The notes beneath the pieces were generated by a model. The model did no database searches. It saw only the letters and a program-made list of their open reading frames with translations, and was not told where the DNA came from. This document shows positions 56,492 to 64,000 of a DNA stretch of 64,000 bases, one piece after another. The translations under genes and the position numbers were made by a program. Source of the DNA: Novosphingobium chloroacetimidivorans (GTDB lineage Bacteria > Pseudomonadota > Alphaproteobacteria > Sphingomonadales > Sphingomonadaceae); assembly GCF_014204535.1 (NCBI RefSeq), contig NZ_JACHLR010000013.1:1-64000 (forward strand), written 5' to 3'. How positions within the stretch are numbered: position 1 is the first letter of the stretch; every line of letters starts with the position of its first letter.

Positions 56492-57090
56492 TGCAGCTTG
56501 ATCTCTTCGCCCCGCCCGCACCATCACCAGTTGCTCCGGTCGCTTACCAGCCTCGCCCCCGCGCCGAAGTGCATACTCGGGCCTTCAGCCATGACGGCAT
56601 GATCACGGTCTATTGCGATGAGCCTGAGCCGATTGACCTAGTCGTGCGGGGCGTACCTTGCGTCGTCAGCGCAGGCTTCAGCACCCATGCCGTAAGCGCT
56701 CCGGGATCGCTGTTTTGGAGCGAGACTGGCTTTCGATCCTTTGGGTACAACACCATGGACCCGGGCGAGATCGCGGATCGCATCTGCGCATACATCGATG
56801 CGCCGGTGAAGGCCTACGGTTGCGGCGGTAAGCTGGAGCGCTGGTGGCCGTTCTACGTGCTGCAATGGCGTCAGTCGCTTGGCTTTGAAATCGAGATGAC
56901 CAAGCGCGACGGTCGCGAGGGTGTGTGGGCCCAATGGGGTCAGGAGGCCTGGGCCGATCACTGGCGCCGTCACGATAGCAAACTTGCTGAGGCCGTGGAG
57001 CGCATGCGGGCTGAGGGGATCGATCCAAACGAGGTCGGACCGCCGCGAGGGTTCAAAGGCAAGTGGCCGAAGATCGAGGCAATGGCATGA
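56488..57090 (+). CDS. Hypothetical protein (200 aa)
   Basis: A 200-residue protein. The first 40 residues are a Pro-rich linker that begins MMQLDLFAPPAP, a form like the PCNA/clamp-type QxxLDLF motif. The core has GYNTMDPGEIADRICAYI and a Trp-rich part. The QLDLF start could bind the host sliding clamp; this is inferred from the motif only. It overlaps the next gene by four bases. Confidence 0.6.
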   Translation: MMQLDLFAPPAPSPVAPVAYQPRPRAEVHTRAFSHDGMITVYCDEPEPIDLVVRGVPCVVSAGFSTHAVSAPGSLFWSETGFRSFGYNTMDPGEIADRICAYIDAPVKAYGCGGKLERWWPFYVLQWRQSLGFEIEMTKRDGREGVWAQWGQEAWADHWRRHDSKLAEAVERMRAEGIDPNEVGPPRGFKGKWPKIEAMA

Positions 57091-57608
57091 CCGCCGACGA
57101 CATCCTGGCCGCTCTCATCGCAGCTGCCGGCGACGCCATCTTTGCCACCGAACTTGCGATGTCAGGTGGCGAGCGTCGTTGCGACTTCTGGACGATCAGC
57201 CCAAACGGCTCGGCAGGCTTCAAGGCGATTGCCCACGAGATCAAGGTTTCACGCGCCGACTTCCGCCGCGATCACGCCTTCAAACAGCGTGAGGCCCGGC
57301 TGTTCTCGGACCAATTCTACTACGTGACGCCCGCCGGGCTGGTGAAGCGCGACGAGGTGCCGGACTGGGCGGGGCTGATCGAGTTCGACGGCACGGTACT
57401 CACCAAGGTCGTGCACGCGCCGCTCCGCGACAAGGACGGACCCACCTGGCAGTTCGTCGTCTCGCTCATCCGGAACAGCGGCAAGGTCAACCGCGACACC
57501 GATCTGCTCAAGCAACGCGTCAGGCTCGCGGAGCGCACAATCAGCAAGGTTAAGGCAGCGCTCAAGCAGCGCGGAATGCAGCCTTGGGAGTTCGGGATCA
57601 ACTCATGA
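57087..57608 (+). CDS. MmcB-like putative repair endonuclease
   Basis: A 173-residue protein with a PD-(D/E)xK-type core: RRCDFWTISPNGSAGFKAI and HEIKVSRADFRRDHAF give the metal and catalytic Lys group, and DQFYYVTPAGLVKRDEVPDWAGL closes the fold. MmcB proteins are DNA-damage-linked nucleases in alphaproteobacteria. ATG 57087 overlaps the previous stop, and its end overlaps the helicase gene. Confidence 0.72.
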   Translation: MTADDILAALIAAAGDAIFATELAMSGGERRCDFWTISPNGSAGFKAIAHEIKVSRADFRRDHAFKQREARLFSDQFYYVTPAGLVKRDEVPDWAGLIEFDGTVLTKVVHAPLRDKDGPTWQFVVSLIRNSGKVNRDTDLLKQRVRLAERTISKVKAALKQRGMQPWEFGINS

Positions 57609-60193
57609 CCGACTATCACACCTTCCTTGAGGCAAAGGCACCGCTAGCGCAGTCGGCCGGTCTCCCGTGCTCGCTTGACGACATCCCCACGCACCTTGTC
57701 ACCGGCGAGGAGATCAAGCCTCACCAGCGCGCGATCGTCCAGTGGGCAATCGAAGGTGGCCGGCGCGCACTGTTTGAGGCGTTCGGCTTGGGCAAGTCGA
57801 TCCAGCAGCTGCTCATCTGCGACATCATCGTTCGCCTGGTCAGCTTCGGTGCGCTCGGTCTGATCGTCGCGCCGCTAGGCGTGCGTCGTGAGTTCATAGC
57901 GGATGCGGCCAAGCTCGGTCTCAAGCTGCACTTCGTTCGTTGTGACGCCGAGATCGACGCCATCATCGCCGCTGGCGATCCGGCCGACACCCACCTGTTT
58001 CTTACAAACTACGAGAGCGTGCGCGACGGCAAGATCGACGTCAGCCGCTTCACGGTGGCAAGCCTAGACGAAGCGAGCGTGTTGCGCAGCTACGGCTCCA
58101 AGACGTTCCAGGAGTTCCTGCCGCTGTTCGAGCAGGTGCCGTACCGCTTCGTTGCTACCGCCACGCCCAGCCCAAACCGGTACAAGGAGCTGATCCACTA
58201 CGCCGGCTTCCTCGGCGTCATGGACACCGGCCAGGCGCTCACCCGTTTCTTCTCCCGCAATAGCGAGAAGGCGAACGACCTCACCCTCTACCCACACAAG
58301 GAAGATGAGTTCTGGCTGTGGATGAACAGTTGGGCGGTGTTCCTGCAGCGGCCCAGCGATCTCGGCTTCAGCGATGAGGGCTACGATCTGCCGAAGGTGA
58401 TCGTCCGCTGGCACGAGGTGAAGACCGACATCGCTGGCGGCACCGAGACGGATAACTTCGGCCAGGCCGCGCTCTTTCGAGACAAGGCTGTCGGTGTGGT
58501 CGGCGCCAGCCGCGAGAAGCGGCGCACCCTCGACGCCCGCGTTGCCAAGGTCGCCGAGATCATGGCCGAGGACCCCGATGATCACTTCCTGCTGTGGCAC
58601 GATCTGGAGGACGAGCGCCGGGCACTTGAGAAGCTCGAGGGCGTAGAGGCGGTGTTCGGCTCCCAGGACCTAGACGACCGGGAGGAGATCGTGCGCCGGT
58701 TCGCTGACGGTGAGCTAGCCCGGCTCGCGGCGAAACCGATCATGCTGGGCAGCGGCTCCAACCTGCAGCGTCATTGCCACCGCGCGATCTTCGCTGGCGT
58801 AGGCTTCAAGTTCAACGACTTCATCCAAGCGATCCACCGCATCTACCGGTTCCTGCAACCGGGTCAGGTCGTGATCGACATAATCTACGCCGAGACCGAG
58901 GACCAGGTGCGGCGCGAACTACTCGCTAAATGGCAGCGCGACGATCAGATGAAGGCCCGCATGTCGGAGATCATCCGCAAGTACGGCCTCAACCATGCCG
59001 CCGCTGCCGAAGCCATGAAGAGGAGCATCGGAGTGGACCGCACCGAAATGACCGGCGCCGGGTGGAAGCTCGCGCACAACGACTGCGTCGAGGAAGCGAA
59101 GCTGCTTGAGGAAGGCTCGCTGGATCTGATCGTCACATCGATCCCGTTTAGCAACCACTACGAGTACACGCCCAGCTACAATGACTTCGGGCATACCGAC
59201 GATGACGCGCACTTCTTCGCACAGATGGACTTCCTCACGCCGGCACTGCTGCGTGCGCTCGCGCCCGGCCGGATGTCGTGCATACACGTCAAAGACCGGA
59301 TCCTGTTCGGCAACGTGACGGGGGAGGGCGTGCCCACGGTGAACCCGTTCCACGCCAAGTGCATCAGCCACTATCTGGAGCACGGCTTTCAGTACATGGG
59401 CATGATCCACGTCAACACCGACGTGGTGCGGGAAAACAACCAGACCTACCGGCTTTCCTACAGCGAGATGCTGAAGGACGGCACGAAGATGGGCGTTGGC
59501 TCGCCCGAATATGTGCTCCTGATGAGGAAGCCGCAGAGCGACCGGAGCCGCGGCTATGCCGACAAGCCGGTGCGCAAGGTGGCGGACGAGTACAGCCTAG
59601 CCAAGTGGCAGATCGACGCGCACGCCTTCTGGCGCTCGAGCGGCGAGCGGCTCGCGATGCCGGCCGAACTCGGCGATGCTGCCGCGCACTATGGCGAGAT
59701 GGGCGTCGGTTCGTTGGTGAAAGCCTTTATGGAAGGCACGCGCGGCCTGATCTACGACTTCGCCGCCCACGTAGCGATCGGCGAGCATATTGAGGCGCGC
59801 GAGACGAACGACACCCGCGGGCATCTGCCGCGCACGTTCATGAGCCTAGCGCCCGGCGCGCACGATCCTGACACCTGGGACGATGTCGTGCGTATGCGGA
59901 CGCTCAACGCCGAGCAAGTAGCGAAAGGCCGCGAGAAGCACGTCTGCCCGCTGCAGTTCGACATCGTGGATCGACTGATTGACCGGTTCAGCATGGAGGG
60001 CGAGCTAGTCTACGATCCCTTCTGCGGGCTCGGCACTGTCCCGATGCGCGCGGTGCTCAAGAAGCGGCGGGGGCAGGGCAGTGAACTCAACCCGGACTAC
60101 TTCGCGCACAGTGTGCGGTACCTGCAGGAAGCGGAGCGCCAGGCGGCCGTGCCGACGCTGTTCGGCTTGCTGGGGCTGGATGACGCCGCATGA
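57605..60193 (+). CDS. Helicase-DNA methyltransferase fusion
   Basis: An 862-residue two-part enzyme. The N-terminal 460 residues are an SNF2/DEAH-type helicase with Walker A GLGKS (Lys64), a DEAS box at 155-158, TATPSPN and AIHRIYRF. The C-terminal 380 residues are a beta-class amino-methyltransferase with catalytic motif IV near 511 (VTSIPFSNHYEY) and the SAM motif DPFCGLG near 803, in that order. The usual TSPPY is replaced by TSIPF. It may modify phage DNA against restriction. It is coupled to the MmcB-like gene by ATGA. Confidence 0.85.
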   Translation: MTDYHTFLEAKAPLAQSAGLPCSLDDIPTHLVTGEEIKPHQRAIVQWAIEGGRRALFEAFGLGKSIQQLLICDIIVRLVSFGALGLIVAPLGVRREFIADAAKLGLKLHFVRCDAEIDAIIAAGDPADTHLFLTNYESVRDGKIDVSRFTVASLDEASVLRSYGSKTFQEFLPLFEQVPYRFVATATPSPNRYKELIHYAGFLGVMDTGQALTRFFSRNSEKANDLTLYPHKEDEFWLWMNSWAVFLQRPSDLGFSDEGYDLPKVIVRWHEVKTDIAGGTETDNFGQAALFRDKAVGVVGASREKRRTLDARVAKVAEIMAEDPDDHFLLWHDLEDERRALEKLEGVEAVFGSQDLDDREEIVRRFADGELARLAAKPIMLGSGSNLQRHCHRAIFAGVGFKFNDFIQAIHRIYRFLQPGQVVIDIIYAETEDQVRRELLAKWQRDDQMKARMSEIIRKYGLNHAAAAEAMKRSIGVDRTEMTGAGWKLAHNDCVEEAKLLEEGSLDLIVTSIPFSNHYEYTPSYNDFGHTDDDAHFFAQMDFLTPALLRALAPGRMSCIHVKDRILFGNVTGEGVPTVNPFHAKCISHYLEHGFQYMGMIHVNTDVVRENNQTYRLSYSEMLKDGTKMGVGSPEYVLLMRKPQSDRSRGYADKPVRKVADEYSLAKWQIDAHAFWRSSGERLAMPAELGDAAAHYGEMGVGSLVKAFMEGTRGLIYDFAAHVAIGEHIEARETNDTRGHLPRTFMSLAPGAHDPDTWDDVVRMRTLNAEQVAKGREKHVCPLQFDIVDRLIDRFSMEGELVYDPFCGLGTVPMRAVLKKRRGQGSELNPDYFAHSVRYLQEAERQAAVPTLFGLLGLDDAA

Positions 60194-60399
60194 CAGCGAA
60201 GCGCCGCCTCGTACCATTGACTGAGTTGAAGGAGTTGTTCGACTTCCTCCGCCAGGAAGGCTTCGATCCAGCCGCTTGCTCCGTTGACATCCGCGCCGAT
60301 GGCGTGGCTGTCTCACCCCCGGCCACGACTCCGGGGAACGCCTATGACGCATGGAAGGCGAAGGACAAGAATCGTGACCGGCCTGCACGTAGTCAGTAA
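60190..60399 (+). CDS. Small protein before the integrase, excisionase candidate
   Basis: A 69-residue basic protein with TAKRRLVPLTELKELFDFLR and then IRADGVAVSPPA. It lies between the methylase and the integrase, where xis is in many phages, and overlaps both. The fold is not clearly a winged helix, so excisionase is only a guess from position. Confidence 0.5.
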   Translation: MTAKRRLVPLTELKELFDFLRQEGFDPAACSVDIRADGVAVSPPATTPGNAYDAWKAKDKNRDRPARSQ

Positions 60400-61387
60400 G
60401 CGTCTCGCCACCGGCCGTCGCTGGTTCGTCTATGCTTGGCGTGGCGGCCCCTGCATCCACAAGCAGGATGGCGAGGAGAAGCCGGTCATCACGCGCGAGA
60501 TCCTCGACGCGCAGTACCGTGCCCAGCAGGACACAATAGGACGCGCACCGGAGGACGTCGACTGGCTCATCAAGGCGTATGAGGCGAGCCCGAAGTACAT
60601 CAACACCAAGCCCTCGACCAAGAAGGACTACCGGCTCTGGCTGACCCGGATCTCGAAGCGGTTCGGCACGACTCCGGTGGACGCCTTCTGCGACTGGCGG
60701 ATGCGAGGCGATGTAATCGAGTGGCGCGACGAGTGGGCGCACATGCCCCGGACCGCTGACAAGGCGGTGGTGATGATGGTGACCCTGCTGAACTGGGGTG
60801 TGGAGAACGGCAAGCTCGAGCGGCACTTCTGCCATGGCATCGGCCTGCTTCACTCCGCCGACCGTTCCGAGCAAATCTGGGAAGATCGTCACTGGACGGC
60901 AGTCGAGAAGGAAGAGGACTTCCCGGCCCACGTCATGACAGCGCTGAGGCTTGCTCGCCTGACCGGCCTGCGCCTGGGCGATCTTGTGGCGCTGGAGTGG
61001 AAGCAGGTGTTCGACAAGCAGATCACTGTCGAGCGCACCCGCAAACGCGGCGGCAGGGCCGTGATCCCGATCTTCCCCGAACTGCGCAAGCTGCTCGCCG
61101 AGATCGGACGCAAGGACGAGGGCACCGTGCTGCTGAACAGCCGGAAGCAACCATGGACAGCGAGTGGCTTAGAGACGGTATGGCAGCGAAAGCAGCCGAA
61201 GGGCTTCGATCGCACGCTCCACGACTTGCGAGGCACCTTCGTCACGTTCCTGGCGGTGAAGGGGCTGACCGACGAGCAGATTGCTCGGATCGTGGGCTGG
61301 ACGGCCGAGAAGGTGGGCGAAATCCGCGCGCGCTACGTCGACGAAGCGCGGGTCGTCGTATCCCTCGTCGAGCGTCTTTCAGGGTAG
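60374..61387 (+). CDS. int: Tyrosine recombinase (phage integrase)
   Basis: A 337-residue integrase that would insert and excise the prophage at tRNA-Met. The catalytic set is Arg200 (LARLTGLRLGDL), Lys near 225, His283 and Arg286 (LHDLRGTF), Trp309 (IVGWT) and the nucleophile Tyr321 (RARYVD). An N-terminal SAM-like core-binding domain lies at about 60-155. GTG 60374 has AAGGAC in front; ATG 60344 is possible. The stop is 89 bp from attR. Confidence 0.92.
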   Translation: MTGLHVVSKRLATGRRWFVYAWRGGPCIHKQDGEEKPVITREILDAQYRAQQDTIGRAPEDVDWLIKAYEASPKYINTKPSTKKDYRLWLTRISKRFGTTPVDAFCDWRMRGDVIEWRDEWAHMPRTADKAVVMMVTLLNWGVENGKLERHFCHGIGLLHSADRSEQIWEDRHWTAVEKEEDFPAHVMTALRLARLTGLRLGDLVALEWKQVFDKQITVERTRKRGGRAVIPIFPELRKLLAEIGRKDEGTVLLNSRKQPWTASGLETVWQRKQPKGFDRTLHDLRGTFVTFLAVKGLTDEQIARIVGWTAEKVGEIRARYVDEARVVVSLVERLSG

Positions 61388-61400
61388 TTTCTGCGGCTGC

Positions 61401-61421
61401 GGTTTACAGGTTTGTGTAAAC
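61401..61421. other. Candidate integrase arm sites beside attR
   Basis: GGTTTACA (61401-61408) and TGTAAAC (61415-61421) form an inverted pair between integrase gene and attR. The same octamer occurs twice beside attL (1837 and 1888). In the excised phage all four would flank attP. Confidence 0.4.
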
Positions 61422-61476
61422 TGGTCCAGAGTTGCCCGACGCCTTCGGCAGAAAATCTAGTGATTACAAGATGGTC

Positions 61477-61522
61477 TGGTAGCGGAGGAGGGACTCGAAC
61501 CCCCGACACGCGGATTATGATT
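61477..61522. repeat. attR: 46-bp direct repeat inside tRNA-Met
   Basis: Identical to 1759-1804. Its left side is phage DNA and its right side is the 5' part of the host tRNA gene. The phage copy thus completes the tRNA, which keeps the gene functional after integration. Confidence 0.92.
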
Positions 61523-61553
61523 CCGCTGCTCTAACCGGCTGAGCTACTCCGCC
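61477..61553 (-). tRNA. tRNA-Met (CAT anticodon), attachment site
   Basis: A 77-nt tRNA on the minus strand with all four arms: acceptor stem GGCGGAG/CTCCGCT, anticodon stem GCGGA/TCCGC around ATCATAA, TTCGAGT loop and an encoded CCA. The anticodon is CAT. The G-C first pair and other features fit an elongator type, although a tRNA-Ile2 (CAT, modified C) cannot be excluded from sequence alone. Confidence 0.93.
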
Positions 61554-61668
61554 AGACCATCTGCAAACCGCCGGGGCGGTGCAGGCCGCGTCCCTTAGGT
61601 CGAGTGCAACGGCAGGTCAACTGCAAGTTGCACGGTCCATGCTCGGTTTTCGCAAGCTCATTGCATGG

Positions 61669-61702
61669 CGGCGTGTGCACGGTACTTTGCGTGCACACGC
61701 CG
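61669..61702. terminator. Perfect 12-bp hairpin after the host gene at 61711
   Basis: CGGCGTGTGCAC (61669-61680) and GTGCACACGCCG (61691-61702) form a perfect stem with a 10-base loop. It lies nine bases past the stop of the minus-strand gene. No T-run follows, but the stem is strong enough to pause RNA polymerase or protect an mRNA end. Confidence 0.5.
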
Positions 61703-61710
61703 TCTGCGGC

Positions 61711-61989
61711 TCAGCCCTTCTTGGTGGCCGAGTTCTGGTTCTCCAGGCCCTTTACGTCGTCCTCTCCCAGTTGACCTGTGCCGTGATAGGCGGCCTCCGA
61801 TTGGCCACCGTGGAAGCCGCCGGACTTGCCGGCCTCTTCCTTGCCGGTGTGGGGGTTGGGATAGGCGCCGCCCTGGCTTTCGCTCTCGGTGCGACCATGC
61901 GTGCCCGGTACGCCGACACCTTCGGCCTGCGGCTTCGGACGGCCTTCGCCGCTGGCTTGCAGCGGGGTCTTACCCTTGTCTTCGCTCAT
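61711..61989 (-). CDS. Host small hydrophilic, Gly-rich protein (92 aa)
   Basis: A 92-residue, probably disordered protein rich in Gly, Lys, Glu and Ser (HGRTESESQGGAYPNPHTGK). ATG 61989 has GGAGTGAGG in front. Its repeated polar blocks resemble stress-induced hydrophilins of the Em/KGG type. Host gene next to attR. Confidence 0.6.
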   Translation of the reverse strand: MSEDKGKTPLQASGEGRPKPQAEGVGVPGTHGRTESESQGGAYPNPHTGKEEAGKSGGFHGGQSEAAYHGTGQLGEDDVKGLENQNSATKKG

Positions 61990-62222
61990 CTGCCTCACTC
62001 CGTGTCGGTAGCTGTTCAAAAGAATACAACCGCTTGGAGCAGCGATCCGTTCCGCTGATCCGACAGACCGGTCAAGGGTAGCGATTGCCAAGATCGACCG
62101 TCAGTTGGGGCGTGACGCTCCACCAGCTGCTCCGATGACGTTCGCTGGGAATGTATACAAAGATGGTCATCGCGTGCAATCGTGCATCCATGATCCGCCT
62201 ATCTGACAAAGGACGTTCCGAC

Positions 62223-62651
62223 ATGAGCCGCATCAATCTCGACCAAGCCAACACTTGCATCGCTGCCACGTTCGCCAAGGGTGCGGAACTCGGCCTGAAG
62301 CCCCTCAGCGCGGCGGTCGTGGATGCGGGCGGACACATGATCGCCTTTCAGCGGCAGGACGGTGCCTCCTTCGGCCGTATGCAGATCGCGCAGGGCAAGG
62401 CCGCGGGCGCGCTCGCGCTCGGCGTCTCCTCGCGCAAGGTCGCGGACATGGCTGTGGAACGCCCGTGGTTCGTCGGTGCTCTTGCTGCCTCTGCCTCCCA
62501 CGCGGTCATCCCCGCCGCCGGGGGCGTGATCGTGGTGGACCAGAGCGGCGCGGTGATCGGCGCCGTCGGCGTGACCGGCGACACCAGCGACAATGACGAG
62601 ATCGCGGCGCTTGCCGGCATCTTAGCGGCCGGCCTGCGCCCGCAGGACTGA
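62223..62651 (+). CDS. GlcG/HbpS family heme-binding-like protein
   Basis: A 142-residue protein of the GlcG/HbpS fold (PF03928-like). Conserved parts are [20 protein letters not shown] and [19 protein letters not shown] strands. These proteins bind heme or sense small molecules, and lie near glycolate or alcohol metabolism genes. ATG 62223 is chosen over a longer start by family length. Host gene. Confidence 0.8.
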   Translation: MSRINLDQANTCIAATFAKGAELGLKPLSAAVVDAGGHMIAFQRQDGASFGRMQIAQGKAAGALALGVSSRKVADMAVERPWFVGALAASASHAVIPAAGGVIVVDQSGAVIGAVGVTGDTSDNDEIAALAGILAAGLRPQD

Positions 62652-62772
62652 GTGGTTCGCACCGTCACGCAAGCCAAGCTGCGGCTTGCGTGTTCCCGCC
62701 CCCGGCGTGCTAAGCCCTGCCGCAAGGAATCGCATCGGCGATCCGCGCAAGACGACGCGAAGGAGAGAGCGC

Positions 62773-64000
<1,228 letters not shown>

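Larger units (their letters stand above)
1759..61522. mobile_element. Complete lambda-like siphovirus prophage integrated in tRNA-Met
   Basis: The element is bounded by the two 46-bp att repeats, with the integrase next to attR. It holds all modules expected of a temperate siphovirus: immunity, recombination, replication-type genes, packaging (TerS/TerL), lambda-type head genes (portal, S49 protease, gpD, gpE), a long tail with tape measure and G/GT chaperones, lysis genes and a tail spike. I saw no obvious frameshift or deletion in an essential gene, so it may be inducible. The order matches lambda with att at the two ends of the integrated element. Confidence 0.93.

Overview
The window is alphaproteobacterial, high-GC DNA, most likely Sphingomonadales. 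This placement is inferred from GC content, gene style, the MucR-type and helicase-methylase phage genes, and the flanking host genes, not from a database match. It is dominated by one apparently complete lambda-like siphovirus prophage of about 59.7 kb. The prophage lies between two identical 46-bp copies of the 3' end of a tRNA-Met(CAT) gene, at 1759-1804 (attL) and 61477-61522 (attR). The functional tRNA gene is rebuilt at attR on the minus strand, next to the phage tyrosine integrase.

Layout. Bases 1-1758 are host or older mobile DNA: an IS630-type transposase tail and a large serine recombinase whose frame runs through attL into the phage. Bases 1805-6770 form a plus-strand accessory region of small genes, an HNH-AP2 endonuclease, and a tightly coupled cassette (ligase-like adenylyltransferase, SpoT/MESH1-like HD hydrolase, RlaP-type nucleotidyltransferase) that looks like a nucleic-acid, perhaps RNA, repair unit. 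Two of these transcription units start with the same kind of double hairpin leader. Bases 6769-12281 hold tail-associated and cargo genes: an HExxH metallopeptidase, an acyltransferase on the opposite strand and a secreted GH5 glycosidase. Bases 12431-40149, all minus strand apart from one doubtful plus-strand ORF at 18575, are the late genes read right to left: TerS, TerL, gpW, portal, S49 protease, scaffold-like protein, decoration protein, capsid E, head-tail genes, tail tube, G/GT chaperones with a -1 frameshift site, tape measure, tail tip, lysis genes and a GH5 tail spike. Bases 40257-46607 are the minus-strand early-right genes (Cro, regulators, replication-type HTH protein, RuvC-like resolvase).

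The switch at 46383-48500 is a mirror image of lambda. A Cro-like gene and a CI-like S24 repressor diverge across paired 15-bp operators. Two extra genes follow cI in the position of lambda rex (a secreted protein and a HIRAN protein), and a second operator set controls the plus-strand early-left operon. That operon (48531-61387) carries small coupled genes, a DnaQ-like exonuclease with RecT, a MucR-like regulator, an ACP-like protein lacking its serine, an HD phosphohydrolase, an MmcB-like nuclease, a helicase-methyltransferase fusion and the integrase.

Bases 61554-64000 are host: a small hydrophilic protein, a GlcG/HbpS protein and the 5' part of acetyl-CoA synthetase. No stretch over about 300 bases is without a candidate gene. 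The shorter gaps hold the operators, hairpins and leaders listed, or nothing I can recognise (7948-8113, 9448-9648, 40150-40256).
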